The translations under genes and the position numbers were made by a program. The notes under the pieces are model-generated. The model saw nothing but the letters and a program-made list of their open reading frames with translations, had not been told where the DNA came from and searched no databases. Positions 1 through 6,480 of a stretch of DNA of 8,146 bases are shown piece by piece. This stretch comes from JALZUU01 sp964441245 (GTDB lineage Bacteria; Bacteroidota; Bacteroidia; Chitinophagales; Saprospiraceae). The DNA is taken from NCBI GenBank assembly GCA_964441245.1, contig CAYTVR010000322.1:1-8146 (forward strand). Reading direction: 5' to 3'. Position 1 is the stretch's first letter, and each line of letters starts with the position of its first letter.

Positions 1-1
1 T

Positions 2-2596
2 ACTTGGGAAATGGAACAAATTAAGGATGATCCTGCCTCACCGGGTTTTCCAGACTTATCCATGATGGCAAGCAATGGAGCTTCAAGGATTGCGAGTAAT
101 ACTAGTAATCCAGTAGTTTCGAATTATGGGACTAGTGATTATGTTTATACCACTCATCCTAAAAAATTTATTCCTAATTTAACTCAGCAACAAGAAGGAC
201 ATGCCTACTTTGTTCCTTTAACCAATGAAGGAAGTGAAACTTTTATCAAAAATTATTTTGATTTATACTTTTCTGCTTCAAGCAATCCTCTCCCAAGGTA
301 CTTTGAAGTAATGAACGAACCTTTTGTACATGCCGGTGAAATGCAAACGACCCCTACGGATCTGTCTCATTTTCATAATGACATTGCAGATGTCTTGCAC
401 ACTAATTTTCCTGGAATAAAAGTAGGAGGTTATACTGCCGCATGGCCTGAGTTTGAAAGAAATAATTTTCAAATTTGGAATGATAATATGAAATTGTTTT
501 TGGATATAGCTGGAAACAAAATGGACTTTGTCTCTTTTCATATCTATGATCATTATGATGCAAGTGAACAACTACATGCTCGATCTGGAAGTAATATGGA
601 GGCATTGATTGATATGGTTGAATTTTATACTTCTTTTCTTTTTGGTTCTCCTAAACCCTTAGTGATTTCAGAATTTGGTGCGGGAGGAAGATCATGGGAA
701 GGTCAACCTTACACCCAACAAAGAGATGGAAAAATATTGAAAAGTGTGAATGCCATGATGATGAGTTTTTTAAACCATCCTGATCGTATTGAAAAAGCGA
801 TTCCATTTATCACTCATACTGCCAACTGGTTTGGTGGCCCTAATCCTTATCCTTATGTTATTAAGTATGATTTTGGAGGTGGAGACGAATACACCCATTT
901 ACTGAAATTTTATGAATTATGGCAGAATGTTACTGGAAAACGAGTAAAAACAAAATCTAACAATCCAGATATCAAATCACATGCTTTCCTGAGTGGTGCT
1001 ACAGGTTGGATTGTTATTCATAATCATCATCAGACCAGCATGACAGTGGATCTATCCTTGGTGAATGATGCCAATTTGATGAATAGTAGTACGGAAGAAC
1101 GTCGTTTATCTTATCCAGCTGGAATACCTGTTTTGGAGACGTCCTCATTAGGGAGTGTTCCTTCTCAAGTTTTTATTGGAGCCAATGAAACGATTATTTA
1201 TAAAGTTTCTTTAAATCAACAAGTAAGCTTCGATCAAGTACAAGATGTTGCTAGTTACATTGGAAGTCATTACTTGGATCCGATCAACTCAAATAGTCCA
1301 ATTCAGCATAATTTTTTCCTTTCTAATTTTCAAGAATGTCAACCTGCTAGATTGCGTTTAGCAATTGGCCGAAATCATGGTCTTTCTTTACAGCCTAACA
1401 TTACCGTGAATGGTTTTAATTTAAACACCCCAGTTAATTGGACCGGTGATAATCAAGGTAGTCGAGATCAATTTTTTGGAGTTATAGAAGTAGAAGTTCC
1501 CTCTGGTATTCTTCAAGCAAACAATGATGTGAATATAACTTTTCCTGATAGTGGTGGTTTTTTAGCTACAGCTAAATTAGAAGTTGATCATGAATCCTAT
1601 GCTACGCCAAAACAAGTTAATTTTGCAATTGATATGTCCTGTCATCCGGATATCCGTGATTTGGTTGATGGAACTAAAGAAATCTGGATATATTCTGGTA
1701 ATAATGCTGGTAACAGCCATTTAAAAGTTTGTGGAGGAGCAACCTATCCTGCAGCTGATTTTCAATCCGTTGTAAAATTATCTGACTTTGAAGAAGATTG
1801 TATTTATGAGGGAAGTGTCAACATGATTCCAACCCATACTACATCAGGAACCTATTGGTGGTATTACTACCAAATTGTAGATCCCTTATCAGGTAATTCT
1901 ACGCCGGAAAGTGTAATTAATACCAGTTGTGCTGGGAATACAGTAACTGATTTAAGAGCCATTTGGGTGCCAGCCAATACGCAAGGATTTAACAATAACT
2001 TGGCCCACTGGCAATGTTCAGAATGTCCTACGAGTTGTGCTGCAGCACTTCCTGTCGAATGGTTGGACTTCCAAGTTTCGAAAGATGCTAATAAGGGGGT
2101 GAATTTGAAATGGTCTACCTTGAGTGAAATTAATACTGACTTTTTTGGCATAGAGCATAGTACGGATGGTCTTCGTTTTTCAGAAATTGGACAAGTCGAA
2201 GCCAATGGAAATTCAGAGACTCAAAAAAACTATGGTTTTTATCACAACAACATTCAAAAAGGATGGCATTACTACCGTTTGCGTCAAGTGGATCTAGATG
2301 GACGCATAGATTATAGTTCGATTAAATCTATTCATTTAGAGGAGAAATCTTTGGTTCAAATTTATCCTTCATTGACTAGCGATTATGTCAAGGTAAATTT
2401 AAAAGATCAAGACCAATCCTTGCAATTAGATGTATATAATGTGCTAGGTGAAAGAGTGCTTCAAAAATCTTTAGTCAATTTAGACAATCGCTATGATATA
2501 TCTTCTTGGAATACGGGGATTTATGTTTTTATAGTTAAAAATAAAAGAGGCAAAGTCATTGATTTGACTCGTGTAATGGTGGTAGAAAATCCATAA
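2..2596 (+). CDS. Secreted GH86-like beta-agarase/porphyranase with T9SS sorting domain (5' end missing)
   Basis: The frame is open to the left edge (T-W-E precede the Met at 11), so the true start, signal peptide and first part of the catalytic barrel lie upstream. Residues are numbered from that Met. Residues about 1-310 resemble the second half of a retaining clan-A (beta/alpha)8 hydrolase: YFEVMNEP puts the likely acid/base at E103 and LVISEFG the likely nucleophile at E221, with FHIYDHYD at 177-184 between them. The pattern fits GH86, which cleaves agarose or porphyran. Residues 320-530 look like beta-sandwich modules. Residues 535-677 form a Cys-containing module starting VNFAIDMSC. LPVEWLDFQVS (680-690) to YYRLRQVDLDG (754-764) is the Fn3-like domain common before Bacteroidota sorting signals, and 781-861 (VQIYPS...LDVYNVLGERV...WNTGIYVF) is a type A T9SS signal. 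The product is probably exported and surface-attached or released. It ends 59 bases before the sulfatase start, with no obvious promoter between, so co-transcription is likely. The GH86 call is by motif memory; another clan-A family is possible. Agarase versus porphyranase cannot be decided. Confidence 0.8.
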   Translation, partial: TWEMEQIKDDPASPGFPDLSMMASNGASRIASNTSNPVVSNYGTSDYVYTTHPKKFIPNLTQQQEGHAYFVPLTNEGSETFIKNYFDLYFSASSNPLPRYFEVMNEPFVHAGEMQTTPTDLSHFHNDIADVLHTNFPGIKVGGYTAAWPEFERNNFQIWNDNMKLFLDIAGNKMDFVSFHIYDHYDASEQLHARSGSNMEALIDMVEFYTSFLFGSPKPLVISEFGAGGRSWEGQPYTQQRDGKILKSVNAMMMSFLNHPDRIEKAIPFITHTANWFGGPNPYPYVIKYDFGGGDEYTHLLKFYELWQNVTGKRVKTKSNNPDIKSHAFLSGATGWIVIHNHHQTSMTVDLSLVNDANLMNSSTEERRLSYPAGIPVLETSSLGSVPSQVFIGANETIIYKVSLNQQVSFDQVQDVASYIGSHYLDPINSNSPIQHNFFLSNFQECQPARLRLAIGRNHGLSLQPNITVNGFNLNTPVNWTGDNQGSRDQFFGVIEVEVPSGILQANNDVNITFPDSGGFLATAKLEVDHESYATPKQVNFAIDMSCHPDIRDLVDGTKEIWIYSGNNAGNSHLKVCGGATYPAADFQSVVKLSDFEEDCIYEGSVNMIPTHTTSGTYWWYYYQIVDPLSGNSTPESVINTSCAGNTVTDLRAIWVPANTQGFNNNLAHWQCSECPTSCAAALPVEWLDFQVSKDANKGVNLKWSTLSEINTDFFGIEHSTDGLRFSEIGQVEANGNSETQKNYGFYHNNIQKGWHYYRLRQVDLDGRIDYSSIKSIHLEEKSLVQIYPSLTSDYVKVNLKDQDQSLQLDVYNVLGERVLQKSLVNLDNRYDISSWNTGIYVFIVKNKRGKVIDLTRVMVVENP

Positions 2597-2655
2597 ACTT
2601 TAATGACCATCTGCACAGAAAGATTTAATAAAAATGGAGTTAATATTTGAATAAT

Positions 2656-4290
2656 ATGAATACTTACGTGAAACTTAGTTTCCTGTTTTTTTGCCTCACA
2701 TTCAATTCGTGTGCTAAAAAAGAAGCTTCCAAAGAGAACCTTCCACTCAATATCATTTACATCATGACAGATGATCATGCCTGGAATGCCGTTGGTGCAT
2801 ATGGAAGTAGACTAGCATCCTTAAACCCAACACCAGTATTGGATCAACTTGCGGAAGAAGGAACATTGTTCCAAAATGTATTTTGTACCAATTCAATTTG
2901 TACACCAAGTCGTGCAAATATCCTCACCGGACAATATAGTCAGACCAATGGAGTATTAGACCTAGATGGACATTTGCCGGAAGCAAAACAGTATTTACCA
3001 AAAGAATTAAAAAAATTAGGTTATCAAACTGCTGTGATCGGTAAGTGGCATTTAAAAGATGCTCCAGATGCTTTTGATTATTATAAAGTACTGCCAGTTC
3101 AAGGCAAATATTTTGATCCTATTTTTATCACAGACGAACCAGGAGATAAAAAAGAAATGATTGACTTTCATGGAGGTATCAAAAGAGAAGTAAATGTCAC
3201 AGAACATAAAGGTCATTCTTCTGATGTGATTACTGATGTGACGATCGATTGGTTGGATAAAAAACGAGACAAGAAAAAACCATTTTTTTTGATGCATCAT
3301 TACAAAGCGCCACATGATGATTTTGAGTTTGCTCCTCGTTATAAAGAATATCTAGCTGATGCTAAAATTCCAGAACCAGAAAGTTTGTATGATCAACCAG
3401 GTTTTGGTTCAGTGGCTGTTCATGGTGAAAATAAAGAATTGACTCATCGTATTGGTACCTCTGTTTCTGATCGACATACCTATAGAAGCTATGTTCAACA
3501 ATATGCTATTTCTTCTGAATCACGGGATAGTGCTACTCATTTGGCTTATCAAGAATATCTTAAAAGATATCTAAGATGTGTAAAAGGAGTGGACGATAAT
3601 ATCGGACGACTTTTTAAATATTTGAAAGAGAATGACCTGTGGGATAATACCCTTATTGTGTATACCAGCGATCAAGGAATGATGTTGGGTGAACATGATT
3701 ATATGGATAAAAGATGGATGTATGAAGAGTCGATGAGAATGCCATTTATGGTTCATCATCCTCATAAAAAGGAAGCAATCAAAAAGTCTGATTTATTAGT
3801 TAATAATACGGACTTTGCACCGACCTTGATTGAATTGGCAGGTGGAAAGGTACCAGACTATATGCAAGGGAAAAGTTTTGCAGATGTATTTGATGGAAAA
3901 TCACCTGATAATTGGCGTAATGCCACTTACTACCGATACTGGATGCATTTGGTTCATCATGATGTACCCGCTTGCTTCGGTATTCGAACCAAAGATTATA
4001 AGCTGATTTACTATTATAGTGAACACTATGATCAACAAAAAAATGGAACCGGAACAATGTGGTGGTTGAACGATGGTTCCTTTAAAATAGAATCTACACC
4101 AAAAGCTTGGGAGCTATACGATTTAAAAAATGATCCCTTAGAATTAGTGAATAGATATAATGATCCATCCTACGGAGCAGTTCTGGAAACGCTGAAAGGC
4201 GAACTTAGATCAAAACGAAAAGAATTGGTAGAAACAGATGATTCTTATCCCCATTTGAAAAAAGTTATTGAGCAGCACTGGAACTTATAA
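2656..4290 (+). CDS. Formylglycine-dependent S1 sulfatase, predicted lipoprotein (S1_11-like)
   Basis: A type I sulfatase that would remove sulfate esters from a carbohydrate. Numbering is from the ATG at 2656 (544 aa). An N-terminal hydrophobic stretch (KLSFLFFCLTF) leads to FNSC with C19 as the lipidated cysteine, so it is probably membrane-anchored in the periplasm or on the surface. No clear surface-export motif follows (AKKEAS). Catalytic features are complete: metal ligands D39-D40 in TDDH, the CTPSR signature with C82 matured to formylglycine and R86, GKWH (K130, H132), HHYKAPH (214-220), and SDQG (D339, Q340) running into DKRWMYEES with K352. The DQG...DKRWMYEES form resembles the S1_11 group, which as I recall contains N-acetylglucosamine-6-sulfatases and exo-acting porphyran 6-sulfatases. 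Next to a GH86-like enzyme, L-galactose-6-sulfate is the natural guess, but substrate is not readable from motifs. An in-frame TTG at 2647 has better spacing from GGAG (2636-2639); I prefer the ATG. Length is normal for the family and no lesion is seen. Confidence 0.88.
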   Translation: MNTYVKLSFLFFCLTFNSCAKKEASKENLPLNIIYIMTDDHAWNAVGAYGSRLASLNPTPVLDQLAEEGTLFQNVFCTNSICTPSRANILTGQYSQTNGVLDLDGHLPEAKQYLPKELKKLGYQTAVIGKWHLKDAPDAFDYYKVLPVQGKYFDPIFITDEPGDKKEMIDFHGGIKREVNVTEHKGHSSDVITDVTIDWLDKKRDKKKPFFLMHHYKAPHDDFEFAPRYKEYLADAKIPEPESLYDQPGFGSVAVHGENKELTHRIGTSVSDRHTYRSYVQQYAISSESRDSATHLAYQEYLKRYLRCVKGVDDNIGRLFKYLKENDLWDNTLIVYTSDQGMMLGEHDYMDKRWMYEESMRMPFMVHHPHKKEAIKKSDLLVNNTDFAPTLIELAGGKVPDYMQGKSFADVFDGKSPDNWRNATYYRYWMHLVHHDVPACFGIRTKDYKLIYYYSEHYDQQKNGTGTMWWLNDGSFKIESTPKAWELYDLKNDPLELVNRYNDPSYGAVLETLKGELRSKRKELVETDDSYPHLKKVIEQHWNL

Positions 4291-4345
4291 AATAAAACCT
4301 CAAATTTAACGATATGTTTCTTTGGAATAACGATTTGTTTTATTT
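4290..4345 (+). terminator. A/T-rich inverted repeat after the sulfatase gene, possible weak terminator
   Basis: AAATAAAAC (4290-4298, starting on the last base of the sulfatase stop codon) is perfectly complementary to GTTTTATTT (4337-4345). An inner AAAT/ATTT pair (4302-4305 with 4333-4336) can extend the stem. The loop is long (38 bases), the stem is almost all A/T, and no clean U-tract follows. A role as transcript end is therefore only a suggestion based on position between two apparent transcription units. Confidence 0.25.
4307..4340. repeat. Direct repeat TAACGATwTGTTT, two copies 21 bp apart
   Basis: TAACGATATGTTT at 4307-4319 and TAACGATTTGTTT at 4328-4340 match at 12 of 13 positions. 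Starts are 21 bp apart, about two helical turns, so both would face the same side of DNA. They lie about 60-110 bp upstream of the promoter candidate that serves the KDG kinase gene. Tandem half-sites on one DNA face are typical of AraC-type or two-component regulator binding, but which regulator acts here is unknown. The second copy overlaps the 3' arm of the inverted repeat at 4290-4345. Confidence 0.4.
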
Positions 4346-4398
4346 CAAAGACTAGATCTATATTTACATTTACGCTCCAAAAAAAATCTCCGTTTTCA

Positions 4399-4432
4399 TT
4401 TGCTATCTGATCAGAAATATTGATTACATTTG
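4399..4432 (+). promoter_or_regulatory. Bacteroidota-type promoter candidate for the kdgK-eda-uxaA group
   Basis: TTTG at 4399-4402 and TACATTTG at 4425-4432 match the -33 TTTG and -7 TAnnTTTG elements used by the primary sigma factor of Bacteroidota. The spacer is 22 bases, near the upper end of what is usual. Transcription would begin near 4438-4442, giving a leader of about 60 bases before the ATG at 4499. A weaker second candidate lies upstream: TTTG 4334-4337 and TATATTTA 4359-4366 with a 21-base spacer. This promoter would let the sugar-acid genes be expressed separately from the hydrolase and sulfatase. Confidence 0.5.
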
Positions 4433-4498
4433 CACCCGAAATAAAGCCAAGAGGAGAAATTATATTTATTTAACTATGAATTGCTCAAAAAAATTTTC

Positions 4499-5536
4499 AT
4501 GAAAAAAATAATCACATTTGGTGAAATTATGTTGCGCCTGACCCCTCCAGGATGGAAGCGATTTTCACAAGCAAGTTCTTTCGATGTAGTATATGGAGGT
4601 GGAGAATCCAACGTTGCGGTATCTTTAGCGAACTACGGATTGCCTTCTGAGTTTATCACCAGACTTCCTCAAAATGATCTTGGAGATTGTGCTTTGATGG
4701 AAATGCGAAAACGTAATGTGGAAACGGCCAATATTGTAAGAGGTGGTGAACGATTAGGGATTTATTTTTTAGAAATAGGAGCAGTGAGTAGAGGAAGTAA
4801 AGTCGTTTATGATCGAGCACATTCTGGAATGTCAACGATTGAAAAAGGAATGATTGATTGGAAAAAGGTTTTTAAAGGGGCACAATGGTTTCATTGGACT
4901 GGCATTACACCTGCGATTTCTCAAGGTGCTGCAGATGTTTGTCTAGAAGCCATCAAAGCTGCCAATAAAATGGGCATCACCGTTTCAACGGATTTAAACT
5001 ATCGAAAAAAACTTTGGAAATATGGTAAAGAGCCATCTGAGGTTATGCCCGAATTAGTAGCTGGTTGCGATGTGATATTAGGAAACGAAGAAGATGCAGA
5101 AAAACATTTTGGGATTCATCCCGAAGGAGTAGACGTAACTCATGGAGAAACAGTCGATGCGCAAGCATATGTTTCTGTTTGTCAACAATTGATGGAAAAA
5201 TTCCCTCGCTGTAAAAAGGTAATTGTTACCCTTCGTGGTTCGATTAGTGCTTCCCACAATTCTTGGTCAGGTGTTTTATACAATGGAAAAAAATTATACA
5301 CTGCTCCAACTTATCAGATTACACATATTGTGGATAGAGTAGGAGGAGGAGACAGTTTTATGGGCGGTCTGATTTATGGATTATTAAAATACAAGCGTAG
5401 CGATCAAAAAGCATTGAACTTTGCGGTTGCAGCATCTTGTTTGAAACATACGATTTATGGAGATGCGAATTTGTCTACAGTAGAAGAAGTAGAAAAATTG
5501 ATGAGTGGAGATGCTAGTGGAAGAGTAAGCAGATAA
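4499..5536 (+). CDS. kdgK: 2-dehydro-3-deoxygluconokinase (KDG kinase), PfkB family
   Basis: Phosphorylates 2-keto-3-deoxy-D-gluconate with ATP to KDPG in the cytoplasm. The 345-residue protein starts MKKIITFGEIMLRL, the usual start of this family. The first PfkB-type signature lies around VYGGGESNVAVSLANYG (31-47), with the GGG-E-N-A sugar-binding region. STDLNYRKKLW (163-173) and ILGNEEDAEKHFG (193-205) are typical of KDG/fructokinase-like members. DRVGGGDSFMGGLIYGL (279-295) is the second PfkB signature, with D285 as catalytic base and the preceding glycines as anion hole. The C-terminus GDASGRVSR is familiar from Bacteroidota KDG kinases. A TTG at 4481 would add six residues (MLKKIF) before the conserved start and is not favoured. 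Downstream come the aldolase that consumes its product and altronate dehydratase, which makes its substrate, so function and context agree. No defect is seen. Another PfkB sugar kinase is the only realistic alternative. Confidence 0.92.
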   Translation: MKKIITFGEIMLRLTPPGWKRFSQASSFDVVYGGGESNVAVSLANYGLPSEFITRLPQNDLGDCALMEMRKRNVETANIVRGGERLGIYFLEIGAVSRGSKVVYDRAHSGMSTIEKGMIDWKKVFKGAQWFHWTGITPAISQGAADVCLEAIKAANKMGITVSTDLNYRKKLWKYGKEPSEVMPELVAGCDVILGNEEDAEKHFGIHPEGVDVTHGETVDAQAYVSVCQQLMEKFPRCKKVIVTLRGSISASHNSWSGVLYNGKKLYTAPTYQITHIVDRVGGGDSFMGGLIYGLLKYKRSDQKALNFAVAASCLKHTIYGDANLSTVEEVEKLMSGDASGRVSR

Positions 5537-5580
5537 TTAGAATAGAGAATCATATCGTTTCGACTTTTGAGGAAACACAA

Positions 5581-5740
5581 TGAAGTTGTTTAAGAATTCG
5601 AAACAAAGCTGAGAAATTGAGTTTTTGATCAAATCGAAGCTCTTTTATGAGTTCATCCGTACGGACGAGCGATTAAAAAGCTGACGAGTTGGACAAAAAT
5701 CTCATTTCGCAAGCATGTTTGGAGTTTTTAAACAACTTCA
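5581..5740. repeat. 160-bp imperfect palindrome between kdgK and eda
   Basis: TGAAGTTGTTTAA (5581-5593) and its exact reverse complement TTAAACAACTTCA (5728-5740) bound a segment whose two halves stay recognisably complementary throughout. The centre, TCCGTACGGA at 5656-5665, lies exactly midway between the outer arms. Matching inner blocks include AAACA 5601-5605 with TGTTT 5716-5720, GAAAT 5613-5617 with ATTTC 5704-5708, GAG 5619-5621 with CTC 5701-5703, TTTTTG 5622-5627 with CAAAAA 5694-5699, TCG 5634-5636 with CGA 5685-5687, GCT 5639-5641 with AGC 5679-5681, and TTTTA 5643-5647 with its partner around 5674-5678. By hand about three quarters of positions pair, with a few bulges. No open frame of note and no clear target-site duplication is seen. 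It fills most of the 225-base gap, and in RNA would form one long hairpin. It could be a miniature transposon-like or dispersed intergenic repeat, or an RNA processing element. Confidence 0.8.
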
Positions 5741-5761
5741 ATAATATAAAAACAAAAAAAA

Positions 5762-6427
5762 ATGGCTCGTTTTACAAGAATAGCAGTTGCCAATAAAATG
5801 GCAGAACAAGGTATGGTGCCTTTATTTTATCATCCTGATGTTGAATTAGGGAAAAAAGTATTGACCGCTTGCTATGCAGGAGGTGGACGATTATTGGAGT
5901 TTACCAATCGAGGTGATTATGCTCACGAAGTTTTTAGGGAACTAAATAAATTTTGTGAAAAAGAATTACCAGAGATGATTTTAGGAGTAGGCTCTGTAAC
6001 CGATGCTGGAGCAGCTTCACTTTATATGCAGTTAGGCGTCAATTTTGTCGTAACGCCAGTTTTGCGAGAAGACATTGCTATTGTTTGTAATCGAAAAAAA
6101 GTATTGTGGTCTCCGGGGTGTGGTTCCTTAACGGAAATCGCTAAAGCAGAAGAATTAGGTTGTGAAATAGTCAAGTTGTTTCCTGGAGGGATTTACGGTC
6201 CTTCATTTGTCAAAGCAGTTAAAGCACCTCAACCATGGACGAGTATCATGCCGACTGGAGGAGTAGCACCAACCAAAGAAAATCTTCAACCATGGTTTGA
6301 TGCTGGAGTGACTTGTGTTGGGATGGGCTCCAAAATGATCTCGAAAGAAATATTAAAAAACCAAGATTTTTCTCTTTTGGAAAAAAGAGTTCGGGATAGT
6401 TTATCCTTGATACAGGAATTAAGGTAA
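5762..6427 (+). CDS. eda: KDPG / 4-hydroxy-2-oxoglutarate aldolase
   Basis: A class I aldolase that splits 2-keto-3-deoxy-6-phosphogluconate into pyruvate and glyceraldehyde-3-phosphate, the last step of the Entner-Doudoroff and uronate routes. The 221-residue chain has the expected (beta/alpha)8 motifs. LLEFTNRG (44-51) carries the E46, T48 and R50 positions equivalent to the family's E-x-T-x-R. GVGSVTDAGAA (75-85) matches the G-x-G-T/S-V segment, and VVTPVL (96-101) and WSPGCGSLTEI (116-126) match the central strands. EIVKLFPG (135-142) contains the Schiff-base lysine K138, and MPTGGV (163-168) forms the phosphate-binding region. Length is slightly above that of the enterobacterial enzyme. 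The ATG sits directly behind AAACAAAAAAA with no Shine-Dalgarno sequence, as is common in Bacteroidota. No promoter is visible between the palindrome and the start, so it is probably transcribed from upstream of kdgK, through the palindrome. A 2-dehydro-3-deoxy-6-phosphogalactonate aldolase is a less likely alternative. Confidence 0.92.
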   Translation: MARFTRIAVANKMAEQGMVPLFYHPDVELGKKVLTACYAGGGRLLEFTNRGDYAHEVFRELNKFCEKELPEMILGVGSVTDAGAASLYMQLGVNFVVTPVLREDIAIVCNRKKVLWSPGCGSLTEIAKAEELGCEIVKLFPGGIYGPSFVKAVKAPQPWTSIMPTGGVAPTKENLQPWFDAGVTCVGMGSKMISKEILKNQDFSLLEKRVRDSLSLIQELR

Positions 6428-6480
6428 CTCCATTACACCATCCTTTTATGCAAAAGTTTGCTGTTTATTGTAAAACATAA

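Noticed and set aside
278..605. Open frames on the minus strand within the hydrolase gene
   Set aside because: They lie wholly opposite a strongly supported coding region, have no recognisable motifs or start signals, and look like shadow frames of AT-rich codons.
1867..2205. 112-codon minus-strand open frame over the hydrolase C-terminal part
   Set aside because: It overlaps the Fn3-like region on the other strand and shows no family features.
2597..2655. Possible promoter before the sulfatase gene
   Set aside because: AATATTTG near 2642 lacks the T of the TAnnTTTG box and overlaps the candidate start codons; co-transcription with the hydrolase is simpler.
3052..4057. Minus-strand open frames inside the sulfatase gene
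   Set aside because: Low-complexity His/Phe/Ile-rich translations opposite the conserved sulfatase motifs; no independent evidence.
4481..4498. TTG start for the KDG kinase adding MLKKIF
   Set aside because: The family starts at the MKKIITFGE segment, an ATG is available there, and no ribosome site is spaced for the TTG.
5557..5576. Short hairpin GTTTC/GAAAC after kdgK as a terminator
   Set aside because: Only five base pairs with a 10-base loop and no T-run; eda and uxaA downstream lack an obvious own promoter, so a transcript end here is unlikely.
6428..6480. TTTATG...CATAAA inverted repeat in the eda-uxaA gap
   Set aside because: Six A/T-rich pairs around a long loop, expected by chance in such sequence; no promoter or ribosome site could be recognised in this 53-base gap.
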